A DNA stretch of 64,000 nt from Hofstenia miamia (lineage: Eukaryota; Xenacoelomorpha; Acoela): positions 1,786,826 to 1,850,825 of the forward strand of contig SCFE01000058.1 in assembly GCA_004352715.1 (NCBI GenBank). The letters run 5' to 3'. Below are positions 24,865 to 37,191 of the stretch, in pieces (within the stretch, counting starts at the first letter, position 1; the number at the start of each line of letters is the position of its first letter). The notes below the pieces were generated by a model. The model was not told the origin of the DNA, did no database searches, and was given only the letters and a program-made list of their open reading frames with translations. The translations under genes and the position numbers were made by a program.

Positions 24865-25433
24865 NNNNNNNNNNNNNNNNNNNNNNNNNNNNNNNNNNNN
24901 NNNNNNNNNNNNNNNNNNNNNNNNNNNNNNNNNNNNNNNNNNNNNNNNNNNNNNNNNNNNNNNNNNNNNNNNNNNNNNNNNNNNNNNNNNNNNNNNNNNN
25001 NNNNNNNNNNNNNNNNNNNNNNNNNNNNNNNNNNNNNNNNNNNNNNNNNNNNNNNNNNNNNNNNNNNNNNNNNNNNNNNNNNNNNNNNNNNNNNNNNNNN
25101 NNNNNNNNNNNNNNNNNNNNNNNNNNNNNNNNNNNNNNNNNNNNNNNNNNNNNNNNNNNNNNNNNNNNNNNNNNNNNNNNNNNNNNNNNNNNNNNNNNNN
25201 NNNNNNNNNNNNNNNNNNNNNNNNNNNNNNNNNNNNNNNNNNNNNNNNNNNNNNNNNNNNNNNNNNNNNNNNNNNNNNNNNNNNNNNNNNNNNNNNNNNN
25301 NNNNNNNNNNNNNNNNNNNNNNNNNNNNNNNNNNNNNNNNNNNNNNNNNNNNNNNNNNNNNNNNNNNNNNNNNNNNNNNNNNNNNNNNNNNNNNNNNNNN
25401 NNNNNNNNNNNNNNNNNNNNNNNNNNNNNNNNN

Positions 25434-25459
<26 letters not shown>
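24865..25459. repeat. Assembly gap 24865-25433 followed by (TA)n
   Basis: A run of N followed by a TA tract (25434-25459). Confidence 0.95.
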
Positions 25460-25465
<6 letters not shown>

Positions 25466-28386
25466 TTTTTATTTCTGTTTCTGTTATGAGATTCAGACAA
25501 TGACAATGTCATAAGTTCAATTAGTCTTTTTTGTATATAAGTTACAAATGTGTTTAATTTTGGCAAGACAGTATGGCAGATTGATTTCTAAATGTCTTCT
25601 GTGAGAGGAAAACAAATTAAGATAATTATGGCTATTAGTTATTTTTTACAGTATTTCAGTTTCCATTTCTGTGTTTGCTTATTTTATTGGGATATCTAAA
25701 AAGTGTATTTTTGTGCGTCATTGTAAATTTCGGTGAAATCTACAATATCTATTCGTTTGGAAATTTATTGAATAGTGTTCTTAACAGGGACTACTAGTTA
25801 ATAAATTTAGGTAGCCAGAATTTTTGGAAACAAGTATTTTCCTCTAAGTATCCCAGTGTCAGAGTAACATCATAAGAGATTGAAAATTGTCCAACTCATG
25901 TTCACTTAATTTATTTCTGAATTGTGGGCATTATTATATACTTTGAAGAAAATGTTTGATTGTGTAACATTCACTAACTTGATGACAATGTATTTTTTTT
26001 TGAAATCTAATATTGGAAAACAAGATAGAATGTCAAAAGTTAAAAAATTGCATTTGCTTCTGGAAGGAACTGAAGATTAAGATATCTAAGGAAATCCCAG
26101 TCAACTTTGATGTAATTCTTAACAAATTTAGAAATTTACTTAGAAACATACCCAGCAAGCAACGATTCTACGTGTTTAAGGTCTTTGGTTTGTAGCATAG
26201 GCCCAGAACTTTTGATTTCTTCATTTGAATTTTTGCAACTATATTTGATAAACTTGTTATATGGATAAATTTGTTAACTATTTATAATCTTTTTTTGTAA
26301 ATAATGTTATATTAATTTTCAAAACCTTATTAATTTTTTTAGAAACTTAAATCATGAATATTTATATTTTCCATTCCCTGACAGAACATTCTATTATTTA
26401 GATGTTTTCTAAAATTAAATTAATATAATTTATTCACTTTATGTAGTTTTGTCAACTGGTATTATTAGAATGTCTTTATTTTGTTTAAATTGTGTTATTT
26501 TATTCTTGAACTGTGTGTTAAATTTTGCTTTTCTGGAAACTTAGAATTGGTGTATTTAATTTCTCTCTACATAAAGCTTTCATATAATTTTAATTATTTG
26601 CTAGAATCTTTTAATATTGTATAGCCTATATCCGTATACATATTTTCTTCTAACTTATAGGTATAGAAAATGTCCTCGATCATCAATATTTTGCAATCAC
26701 TTAAACTTAAACTACATGGGGCCTTTGTAAATATTTGTGATTACATTAAAAGTTTTTAAACTTTTATACCTCAGAGACTATTAACGCTATTCTCAATCTG
26801 AAAGCCTCAATGGGTTTGGGATATCTTTGCAAATATAAAGAAACACGCAAAGTTCTTTTTTGCTTTCATGGGCTCAAAACTTTATGTATACATGAACATT
26901 AGCTATGTAGAGAATATAAATCCTTTTCAAAGAAAAATGGTAAATCTTTTGAACAACGTCCATCACTGCAATAGACATTTTGAACATTCCAATATAGCAT
27001 GTTCCGCAAAAGATCTGCTCATGTCTCACAATTTTCAAATTTTGCTAATAGACTCCGAGAAAATTCTTTGTAAATGTGGAAAAATGGATTGTACTTTAAA
27101 ATGGACGATAGACAGCAAAATATTTGGCATTATCATTCACTTATGAATAGTTCAATGCTCATAGTTGTGGAAAATCGTAACCAATGTAAACATAAATAAA
27201 TCGTTCTGTTATAATCAATTTTGAAATTATTATTAATATCATTCATGAAATCAAAACGTAGGATTTGAGTGATGATGCTTGTGACCATGCCTTTCGATTC
27301 AGTATATATTTGTGACAGCTATGTTCTAAAATATGCAGTAATGCCAGATATACACTGATATTCATATTGCATCATAACCTGTCTACAATCAACAACCAAT
27401 GTATTCATTACTTTGTCGATATAAATTTTGACAGGCATCTACTAACTGACTGCCTTTGTTACTTCATTAATAAATTTATTGTAGTTTTCTAATCTAATCA
27501 ATTATGATGATTTTAAGTTGGATGCAAGCATTGCCATTTAACTCTTCACAGATTTATATCATTTGTTTATCGACATTCTGTAAAACAATTTTCTTTCAAG
27601 AAATATTTCAGTACATTGCAATAAGAACTATCTAATAAAAAAAAATGTGATTGAAACTTTAATCAATTGATTAAATTTTTTAAAATATTAGATAGTTTCT
27701 TCAAAAATAATTTAGGCACTCAGTGTACAAACCAGTAAAAATGTCTAAAATCAGAAAACACAAGGAATAGAGGAAGTCCTCTGGCACAAAATGTCTAAAG
27801 AGAGCCAATCTTACTGCAGAAAATGAAATAATTGTGATTAGTTCTCGCTTCCGAGAATAACACAGGCAGATCTCACTCTTTTCTGAAACTTATATGTGGG
27901 AAATTTCAAAGTTTCTTACTAAACCAAATTTTTCACTGTAAAATAGTACATGCATTCTTTTATGAACTTCAAGCGAATTAAAAGGCTTGTTCCAAATGTC
28001 AATATAAAAATTTTACAGTACTTTTTACAGTAAGATTCGTAACTGAACAGTGTCTTTAAAAATAGAATTATCCGCAAGTCAGCTGCACTGCATTTCTTAA
28101 CAAAATGCTTTTCTTCAATTACTTCTATATAATTTCAGATTAAATTGTATCTTTACATATATGGCAATAGAATTAGAGTACAAAAAGAGGAATTATATTC
28201 TGTATATTCAATAATCCTTACAATAACAAATCTTAGATGTTGCAAACATATTTAATATTCCAAATTTCTAAATTTGCAAAATTCAAATGTGGATTCTGAA
28301 CTATTTATGCTTGTAACTTTCACCAAAATTGAGTTGCAATTTTATTGACTTTTTTATAATATTGTGGATTCAAAATATTTCTTTAA
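25460..28386. other. AT-rich region, no gene recognised; repeat arm at 27030-27115
   Basis: No exon was recognised on either strand. At 27030-27115 a degenerate copy of the foldback arm is visible (GACTCCGAGAAAATTC, TTTGTAAATGTGGAAAAA). A 17-bp word, GCCTCAATGGGTTTGGG, near 26803 occurs inverted near 15187 and may belong to an uncharacterised repeat. The rest holds nothing I can name. Confidence 0.5.
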
Positions 28387-28444
28387 TATATATATATATA
28401 TATATAAATAAATATATATATATACATACTTAAATATTTATATA

Positions 28445-28484
<40 letters not shown>
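28387..28484. repeat. (TA)n tracts
   Basis: Two long imperfect TA tracts with interspersed TACATACTTAAATATT. The second directly precedes a degenerate PLE terminus. Confidence 0.85.
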
Positions 28485-28486
<2 letters not shown>

Positions 28487-28545
28487 AGTAACAAAATGTG
28501 GTAAACATGGACTTTGATTAGATCTTTATCAAATATAATGATCAT
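28487..28545 (-). mobile_element. Degenerate PLE terminus
   Basis: After a (TA)n tract, the minus strand reads TTGATAAAGATCTAATCAAA and GTCCATG. This aligns with the PLE copy 3 terminus CTGATAAAGATTTTGAATC then GAAACCAGTC, including the GAT/ATC inverted pair. The order (TA)n, short spacer, terminus is the same as in copy 3. No coding part is attached. Confidence 0.4.
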
Positions 28546-28649
28546 TTCCCAGGTGGAGGAAGCAGCAATTCATTGGCATTAGTTAACGTCTTTGAACTTT
28601 CTTAAATCAAGTGGTGATAAACATCAGTATTTTTTAATAATCAATCTAA

Positions 28650-29284
28650 CCTTTGCACTCGGCCCGATCCGACAATTTTATCTCCACACTGTACACATCT
28701 TAAATAAAATACCGAACAATGTTTTATGCAATATTCCGCACAATCGGTATTTTTTGGTATTATTAAAATAACGCAGTATCCTTTTCAGTATCGGTATACC
28801 GCATAGTTCGAAAGCTCGCGCTTTGCGAACTTTATTCAAAGCTAAAATTCGCAAACTCTTATGAACTTTAATAATTAATTAATCATCTCTAAAAGTTCGT
28901 AATGTTCTTTAGCAATAGCATATCGAAATTTGTTTAAAAAATGAAAATTTTTTCTATTGGCGTAGAGGGGGACATTGTACATGTCTTCCAAATCAAAGGG
29001 GGACAACCCTGTCCCCCAATCGCCCCCTGCAGGGACGAAGGACGCCACGCTACCCACCTAACATCTCATTATCACTTTCCTATAAATAAACATAAGTTTG
29101 TTGGTAGCCTCTTGTTTTAGTAGTTTGAGGTCCTACTCCTTAAAGCGGCAATGATGACTAAGTAAGCTTCATTTCGGCTTCTGAAACCAGTCATTCCGAA
29201 CTTTTATGAATTTTAGGCTCTTTATAACATTGGAAAAGTTCGTCAACAAACTCTCGAACTACGATATACCGCCGTTCCCCTAGA
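28650..29284. mobile_element. DNA element 'A', copy 2, split by another MITE
   Basis: The words AATACCGAACAAT, CAATCGGTATTTTTTGGTAT and CAGTATCGGTATACCGC match the right half of copy 1 at 19738-19829. After the inserted MITE the end resumes as TATACCGCCGTTCCCCTA, equivalent to AATACCGCCGGGTCCTA of copy 1. The left part near 28655 (CTCGGCCCGATCCGAC) is diverged and uncertain. It resembles 10740-10765. Confidence 0.65.
28803..29264. mobile_element. MITE 'B' with 8-bp target duplication TATACCGC
   Basis: Ends TAGTTCGAAAGCTCG (left) and TAGTTCGAGAGTTTG (right, reverse complement) form inverted repeats with subterminal GCGAACTTT copies. TATACCGC stands on both sides (28795-28802 and 29265-29272), an 8-bp duplication as made by hAT-type transposases. 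It sits inside element A copy 2. There is no transposase: the one frame inside (28875-29057, -) has no motif. Confidence 0.8.
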
Positions 29285-29753
29285 GAAATAGTCAATCATT
29301 TAGAAAGTTTTATACTGTGGCTTAGCAGACAAGTAGTTTTCTGTGGTACAGATCCAAAATCCTCATCCCACCTCCACCATTTGTCATTACAATAAATTCA
29401 TCAAGAAATGAATCGGTTATAAAACCAATTTTTTCTTCAACACTCGCCAGTCAATGTCTTGCTAATTTTAAATTATGAACTTAAATATTTCATTAAAATT
29501 CGCGAGGTTCATTCATAAAAAACACAACAGTCATAAACGCGGCTAGTTATTCTTTGATTAGCAAAAATAAAAAAATGACAAAGTACTGTTTGTGTGTTTA
29601 TTAAAGTTTAATACAAGAATCAAAGTGAAAATTGGAAAATGTAAGTGAGAAAATATTGACAACCTCAATGAATATATAGAAATAATAACTTTTAATAATT
29701 TGCTTAGTATTTAACACCTTAAAGATGTAACAACTAAGAAGGAAATGCCCTAT

Positions 29754-29758
29754 ATATA

Positions 29759-29794
<36 letters not shown>

Positions 29795-30024
29795 TATAAT
29801 TGCGCTACAACTCCCAATAAAACCCAAGGGAATAAACTTGGCACCACAACTGATTGGAATTATATTCANNNNNNNNNNNNNNNNNNNNNNNNNNNNNNNN
29901 NNNNNNNNNNNNNNNNNNNNNNNNNNNNNNNNNNNNNNNATATATATATATATAATTGCGCTACAACTCCCAATAAAACCCAAGGGAATAAACTTGGCAC
30001 CACAACTGATTGGAATTATATTCA
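29754..30024. repeat. (TA)n tract and gap 29869-29939 with duplicated flanks
   Basis: About 75 bases beginning TATAATTGCGCTACAACTC occur before the gap and again after it, next to TA repeats on both sides. This looks like one locus represented twice by unmerged contig ends. Confidence 0.8.
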
Positions 30025-31279
30025 TATTAATAAAATCTAAAACGTACATGTTTACTGTTTATCTACAGTAAAAAAGACTTATTATAGCAGATTAATGGAA
30101 TATCCATAGGATAACCAGCTGGCTTATGGGACAATGGGATATGATAGATAAAACAAAAAATTATTCGTGGGATGAGATGGACAGTCGACAGAGCATTCTC
30201 GTTCCATTTGAAGCCTGGTATTCAATGAAATATAAGTTAACTTAAATGTGTAGTTAAAATTAATTACTTTACGGCATCCCCAGGGCATAAACGGGTAAAA
30301 ACGGGTACCCACCTATAAACACTTACTCATAATGATAGGTTAAATAGTCATTCAAAACAAGTGAGACGAGTAATTTTTTTGATGGCAACCTGCAAATCAA
30401 TTGAATAGAATAGCAATTTTCCCATGTGGGCGAATCGAACTAATGTTCAACTCACATATTCGGCCTGTTTCAAATTTATATGTGGTCAGGGCAGGCTGTC
30501 AGCTTTAGATGTCTGCAATATGAAACCCTGGAATATTTCTGTCCAAGTATAAAATATGGTATCTATGGTGTTATGAAGAGTGAGTTTAATTATCACTCAG
30601 AAAAATTATCATAAACGAGCTATTTACAGTTTTTGCCAAAAAAAATTACAGATTTACAAACGTGTGTATTCGGGCTATGGTCAAATATTTCATGTTGAAT
30701 TAAATTAAAAGAAAATCATCATTAGTAAAAGATTTATGCTTTTTTTAACTGGAAATTAATAATTATACTTAATTGGTTCATTTGTACAAATTTTCAAGAA
30801 AATGGAAATTTCGAAAACTAATATTGAACCTTCCACTTGGGCCATGTTATTGCGTATTAGATAAGAGTTAAATTGTGTGAGTGGAAGATGCGGGTGAATA
30901 GTCGAATCTTGCTTAAAAGTGTGAGGAGAACTGGGACATGGGCCAAGAATTTCAGCTCGCTTCCATCTATGACGGTGTTAAGTCTACTAATTGGTGTAAG
31001 AATTTCTGATTGTCTCTCTAGAAGCCAAATGATCATGGAAATCCTAATCTGAAATAATTTTTGGGAAAAAGTAACAAAATATAAGCTCACTTGTAAGATA
31101 AGTAAGTGCGAATAATAGTCTACAATTGTAAAAACATAAAACTTACTTATATAAATTCAATTGATTGTTCTGTTTATGTGATCTGTATGTTCAGACCAGA
31201 AAAGTAATGAATTGAAAATGTGTACTAGTTTATATGTAATAGGCTAGATCTTCGTTCCCCTTTGACTAGATTGAAAATA
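30025..31279. other. No gene recognised
   Basis: AT-rich sequence. A patch at 30100-30325 has ordinary complexity (including ACGGGTAAAAACGGGTACCC) but no recognisable protein or element ends. Confidence 0.5.
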
Positions 31280-31419
31280 TAGCTCAAGTAAAAAAAGTGG
31301 CCACAATATAAACACATTTTTGATAATAAGAAAAGACAAATAGAGGCTTATAAAATTTATTTGAAAATATAATTGTTCCAGCTTGTAGCCTGGGGACAAA
31401 GTTATTTGACAAGTTTGCA

Positions 31420-31594
31420 ATGCAAAGCGTGCCACGCAGTTAAACGTCTTGAAACTGAATCCATTCAACGGACACCAACTTCTTGAATTATTTGGTGTTG
31501 CGATTTAAGGATATAGCTCTCTAATTCTTTCAGATTTGTGGGACTTTTTTCTCGACAAAATCCTTCAGAATCTGCCACACGTTCTCTATGGGTA
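31420..31594 (-). pseudogene. Tc1-like transposase, C-terminal fragment
   Basis: The minus strand reads PIENVWQILKDFVEKKSP, then TNLKELESYILKSQHQII and MDSVSRRLTAW. These are the standard C-terminal blocks of Tc1 transposases (PIENLW..LK, 'SMPRRL.AV'), with an in-frame stop just before MDS. Together with the fragment at 32874-33075 it forms one protein interrupted by the mariner. Confidence 0.88.
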
Positions 31595-32873
31595 CCACGA
31601 GGGTAAGTCAACTATTCATCCGCAATGCAGTTATATTTCTTGTCTGTTGGTAGTAGTGTCGAGAAGCGTAGATGGCGCAATGCGTGGTTGTTATTCCTGA
31701 ACAGGTTAGACGCTACTAGGTCAGTTCTATTGTGGCTGTCATGCCGTTAACCATGGCTGCTCGACTTTCTGTTTGCACCAAAGAAGGGGAACGTTCAGCG
31801 GTTCGTTTTTTGTGGTCAGAAGGTGTATCAGGTCCTGAAATTCATCGAAGACTTTCGGTACAGTACGAGAACAGTGTGTTGTCTCAACGGAGTGTCTACG
31901 AATGGATTGAAAAATTCAAAAATGGCGGTATGACTGCTACGCATGACGAAGGAGCCGGACCACCAGTTACCGTCACAAATGAGGAGAACATTGAACGTGT
32001 ACGTGAAATAATTCTGTCAGACAGACGGGTAACTATTAATAAAGTGGCTTATTGTCTGCAAATAAGTCATGGTTCTGCCTACGAAATCATCATGAACAGA
32101 CTTGGGTTTAATAAAGTCTGTGCAAGATGGGTCCCAAAACAACTCACACAGTTGCATAAACAACAGCGCTTGGACATCTGCCAAAAACATTTGGATCGCT
32201 ATGTTCATAAACAGAATCGTCACTGGTGACGAATTATGGGTCCATCATTATGAGCCGGAGAGTAAATGGCAGAGTATGGAATGGAAACATCCCAATTCGC
32301 CATGCAAGAAAAAGTTCAAAAGCCAACCATCCGCAGGAAAAGTGATGCTTACAGTTTTTGGGACTCACAAGGTGTAGTACTGGAACATTATCAGGAAAAG
32401 AGAATAACAATAAATAGTGCGTGTTACAGTGAGATGCTTACTGACAAGTTGAAACCTGCAATTCGAAGCAAACGCCGAGGACTGCTGTGTTGTTGCACGA
32501 CAACGCCCGCCCACATATTGCTGCCCACACTGTTGAAACGCTTCAGAAACTTAACTTTGAAGTGCTGAATCATCCTTCATATAGTCCTGATCTTGCCCCA
32601 TCGGGGTTCTACTTGTTTGATATGCTCAAACTGCCATTAAGAGGCCGTAGATTTACCTCGGATGAAGCAGTAAAAGAAGTGGTGCATTCTTGGCTTGCAG
32701 CTCAACCAAAAACCTTCTTTTATGAGGGCTTCAGGAACCTTGTGCAACGATGGACTAAGTGCATTGAAAAACAAGGGGATTACGTTGAAAAATAATGTAC
32801 ATGTAACTTTTCTATTTGTATAAAAATAAATTTTAAAACTACATTGGGGATAATAGTTGACTTGCCCTCACAG
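31595..32873 (+). mobile_element. Mariner element inserted in the Tc1-like transposon
   Basis: Terminal inverted repeats near the two ends read GAGGGTAAGTCAACTATT (about 31599-31616) and GAGGGCAAGTCAACTATT (reverse complement of about 32852-32869). The similarity continues through CAATG.AGTT. At 1.28 kb the length is that of a standard mariner. The left flank TA at 31593-31594 is clear. The right TA is mutated or the end is shifted by a few bases. Confidence 0.93.
31741..32795 (+). pseudogene. Mariner transposase, frameshifted, third catalytic Asp lost
   Basis: The first frame opens at the ATG at 31741 and encodes the two helix-turn-helix domains (SAVRFLWSEGVSGPEIHRRL, then DRRVTINKVAYCLQISHGSA) and the linker WVPKQLT. 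The frame then shifts about three times (near 32215, 32355 and 32490). The catalytic blocks VTGDELWVHHYEPESK (first Asp), LLHDNARPH (second Asp) and YSPDLAPSGFYLF follow, ending at TAA 32793-32795. Functional mariners have APSD in the last block, 34 residues after the second Asp. Here Gly stands at that place. The protein would be dead even with the frame restored. Confidence 0.95.
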
Positions 32874-33075
32874 ATCTGGCGAACTCGGTGGCCATTGCAT
32901 AACTTCATTATTATAATTGGTAAAAAAATTTTTTGTTGAATTGAGGTATGGGGGTTGCCCATCTTGCTCTAAGATCCATGAATCGGGATATAAGCAGGTT
33001 GCGTATTGTACGAATTCCTCGAGTATTTGGCAATATTTTGAACTATAAATTGTACAATAAGTGCCATCTAGTAAC
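32874..33075 (-). pseudogene. Tc1-like transposase, upstream fragment
   Basis: On the minus strand, with frameshifts, it reads EQDGQPPYLNSTKNFFTN (the 'QQDNDPKHTSK' block holding the second catalytic Asp) and then NNEVMQWPPSSPDL. It stops exactly where the mariner begins. The continuation PIENVW is found on the other side of the mariner. In Tc1 proteins SPDLNPIEN contains the third catalytic residue (the Glu of PIEN) of the DD34E triad. The N-terminal paired-like DNA-binding domain is not visible. Confidence 0.85.
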
Positions 33076-33140
33076 TTTAGATAAGAAAACTAATGATAGT
33101 CAAATTTTGAAAAGTGGCCACTTTTTTTACTTGAGCTATA

Positions 33141-36100
33141 AAACATTTGATTATTTTTAATTATGGAGCATTATTTTAAAACTATTCATAATAGAGACAG
33201 TTACTACGTACTAATAAACATGTTATTTGTAATATATAGTAAATCAAAAAAAGAATATAATATGAAAATTTTATCAAAGCAAATGCATAAATTTCTTATT
33301 TTAACAAATAAATATATTCCATTGCAAATGCATAAATATTTGGTAAGCAGAACAGCTATTGCAAATTTGAGTAGAATCTAGTTTTCAGCAAAAAGTTGTT
33401 AAATAGCTAACAAATAGTTATTCTTTCTCATTACTATCTTTTGAATAATTATTTGGCATTCTAAGTGTAAACACAATTTTTCAAAATTTGACATTCTATT
33501 TTTTAAAAATACTATTTTTTATGTATGAAATCAATGGAGTAGCCAATATTGGCCAACAAGGTGATTTTTTCTATGCAGCCTTATTCATATGGCTCATCTA
33601 ATGCAAGTTTTGTTTAATTGCAAACAATTTTGAATTACAAATAATACCTTAGTTTGTTGTAAAATCTTGCTCAGTTCTGTTCAAACCAGCAGAATATGGC
33701 TACCCACTTTTACATTTTTAAAAAAAGTCACATTTCCCAAATCTTAAAAAAGAATTTTAAATATTCATTATTTATGATTAAATTATTTATAAATTCACTT
33801 TCACCAAATGTTATTAATAATGAAATTTTACATACATTATAAATTTTGAATATTATTATGTTTGAAATATTATAATATACATAATATTTATTAAAATTGA
33901 CAGAAAAACTGAACCAATGCTTAAGTAAGAGTGATTTGATTATTATTCAGCAGCAAATGCAAATAAACATAAGTACACCAATGACATAATGCTTATAAAC
34001 TGTTTTTTCATAATTAGATGAAAACAATGATTTCTCAATTTATATCAAACAGAAGTTACATTAATTGCATTTTTCCATTTGTTTTTTTTGTAAAATGTCA
34101 TTGTTGGTTGTAAGTGTAATTTTGCAATTGGTTGTTGCATGAACTAGGTAACTTGTGAATATCATTTGGAACACTGTCATCAATTCATTTAGTTAAAATA
34201 TGCATCAGTAAATTCCCACTAAACTTATGCTAAAAAGATTTCCTACAGTAAAAGTTGTAATAGCTTAACTTAGCAACTTTTTTTAAATATGTTCAAGAAA
34301 TTATTATAAATGGTTCAAGTTCAATCTATGTTGCTTAGAAAAAAGCTTATTTTATTTATTTAATTGCAATATTTTCTTCTTTAAAGTCTAGCAATATGTT
34401 ACAAACCTATGCAGTAATGGTGATTAAGTATTACAATAGCAATTGTTGAAAAATTTCAATTGTACAATAATGAACCCTGCATTAAGTATCCTAGCAAAAA
34501 TCTATGAATGCAGCTTTCTAGCTTGTTACTGTGGCAGGGCATTTTCTCACATATTTAAATTTTTTACTACAGAATGCTATGATTAAATAATCTTACTAGC
34601 AATACAATGTTAGACTATATTTGTGTCACTGATTGTGGAAGACATTGGCTTGTAGATAGCTAGATGGATTAGCTTATAATCAAACATTCACATTGTTTGG
34701 TCAATGAAGGTTTAGCCTATTCATGTTTCCTTAGTAATATTAAAAAGGGATTAAACCAAAATTTGAAAAATTGCAATTCTAAAAAAAGATATCATCCATC
34801 TATTATCCACAAACTTTTTTATGTGTTATTGACTTCCCTTCTAATTGAATTTCCAACCATGCAATTGAGGCGCTGCCAATTTTCTAGAAATTTGCAAATT
34901 AGCAATAGTATGTTGGCATGAACAGCTACATGCTCAATTGGAAGAACAAATAATATAGTACAATGAGCAATGTAGAATGAGCGCAGGTGTTTGTATTCAA
35001 TTTTCTTGTTTACAACTTAGGGCAAAAAAATTAAAATTGGTTCAATAATAAAAGAAATCATTCAGAAAATTGCCAATAGCAATCTCACCATGATAACACA
35101 TTTGTTTGTGAATGTGAAACTATAATTTTTTTTAAATTCATTATGAACATTTATATATATTTTTGAGGAAGGTATCCCATATTTTATGAAATCCTGGGAA
35201 ACTTGTGATTGAAACAAGTTAAATATATTTTTGTTATAGCATGTTGCATTGCATAAGACAAATTGCTATCTCCAGTTAAGTATTTGTTGGTTTGTAATGT
35301 CAGTATTTTTGCAAATACCATTTGATTGAATTCAACCATGACCACTTGCCCCTGCACTTCTATATGCCACCAACTATATAAGTTCTGATGTACTCTCAAG
35401 CATAGCATCAAATTAAAATCAATAACAACCTTTTTAACCATCATGTCCGCTTCCCATTAGATGAAAATTATCATAACATAAAGTATGTACTAATAGATGA
35501 TAATATTTTAATAATAGATTTTTACATAAATTCTCAACCTATTTATATGCAAATAGAAAAAATGAAATTATTGCAGAAGAAATATAAGAAACCACTATAA
35601 AGCTATAGGTGAGAACTGGTATATGCTGATATTTTGAATCCAGAAACATGATTTTACAATGCTTCTAAGAAATATTTAATAGTATTTTTTAAAATGAAAT
35701 CACTGAAAACACTTAATTAATGATATTTCAACAAACCAGTACACTGATTTCATGCTCCTTCATTAATGGTGCTCATGGTTTCCTCTAAAGTTCTAAAACT
35801 GTAAAAATATTTATAAAATATTTCAAGCAAAGATCATTAAACATAAAAAAATATATTATAAATCAAACACTTCATGTATCACAAATACTTTACTAAACGA
35901 ATATATCAATAACACACATTGTATAATATTATAAATTTAATAGAATGGCAACATCTGGTTAGATTGTTACGCTGATTCAACAGTAAGTTTAATATCAATC
36001 CTTGTTCATTAGTTATTGGATGATATGCTATCACATGATTGACATAACTTCAAATATATAAATTTTGAAGTTGTACAGGAAGAAATTATTACTTTCACCA

Positions 36101-36968
36101 CATGTCACATTTTATATTATATTTGTTCACTAATATTTGGATAAACAGGGCAACTGTGCACACATTAACAATAAACTGTTTTTATTTGTACATAACTTAG
36201 TTGTTTATTCTCATATAAGAGGTAGTGTTTCATAGCCCATGTTTCTTCTACAAGACAAAGTACACATGCTCATTCTACTGACTGGAATGGCCTAGTAAGG
36301 CACTTTATCTGATTGATAATTATGAACACAATTCAAAACACTAGAAAGCTTCACATTGCCAGTAGCAATTTTATTTTAATGTCATTCATGTTTCAATTTA
36401 TTCCTGCAATGTTTACTTAACACTTGTATTACTCAGTGCTTAGCTATTTCCCAATCAGTGCTATCTCAATACATAGATCATTTATAATTAATTATTTTGC
36501 GTTGCCTAGGTGACCTAAGTTTACCTACAACCAAATAATGCAACAATTTTCACTAAGTGTCACTAAATTTATGCCTGCGTTAATAAAATTCACACTATTA
36601 ATGTTGATGCTAGATAGTGACCCAAGAACTTTGCACATATATATTTACAAAATAAGATATTATTTTTCTTATTATGTAACATTACCAAAGATCTATTATT
36701 GCTTCTAAATAGTAAGGCATTCATACAATTTCTATTGCACATCAATGAAATAGAGACATTTACTTCCAATTTAAAAGAAAATTTAAGTATTTCTTTTCTT
36801 CTGGAAATTATCATAGCATAGTTTGTTGGAATTGTATGACAAGTCTCTCTCTTGTCATGTGATATTATATTGAAAATTTTGCAATGTATGAACATATATC
36901 CCTTTAATCTACTCATTTACTAAAAATAGCAATGCATAATTAATCAATATGTATCAATATATGTATCA

Positions 36969-36971
<3 letters not shown>
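33141..36971. other. Intergenic or intronic region, no gene recognised
   Basis: Both strands hold only short frames without motifs. CpG is scarce (I count roughly eight). No element ends, tRNA or simple-repeat blocks stood out apart from scattered AT runs. Confidence 0.5.

Positions 36972-37014
<43 letters not shown>
36972..37014. repeat. (TA)n tract at PLE copy 3 left end
   Basis: TATGTATATGTA passes into a pure TA tract directly before the PLE terminus. Confidence 0.85.
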
Positions 37015-37018
<4 letters not shown>

Positions 37019-37046
37019 GTATTAAATTACTGAGCTTCATAAATGC

Positions 37047-37075
37047 GACTGGTTTCGATTCAAAATCTTTATCAG
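37047..37075 (-). ncRNA. Hammerhead-like core at the PLE copy 3 left end
   Basis: The minus strand reads CTGATAA, one base, GATT-TTG-AATC, then GAAACCAGTC. The layout equals that at 17450-17480, but stem II is GATT/AATC where the other has GTTT/AAAC, so pairing is kept while the sequence changed. CTGATAA differs from the consensus CTGATGA at the catalytic G8 position, which should weaken or abolish cleavage. Confidence 0.5.
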
Positions 37076-37191
37076 AACAACATTTAAAACTATATAGTGA
37101 ACATTTCAAGAAAAGTCAATAGAAATCTTTAAAATCTATATTAAAAGATACTGCTAAGCAATCTAAGAAAAACAAATTAAACCTTGAAGAA

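Larger units (their letters stand above)
31280..33138 (-). mobile_element. Tc1-like transposon split by a mariner
   Basis: Perfect 25-bp terminal inverted repeats start TAGCTCAAGT, followed by seven A and GTGGCCAC, at 31280-31304 and 33114-33138. TA dinucleotides on both sides are the expected Tc1/mariner target duplication. Between them lie two halves of a Tc1 transposase on the minus strand, separated by a complete mariner (31595-32873). Without the mariner the element would be about 580 bp, so it is also internally deleted. Confidence 0.92.
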
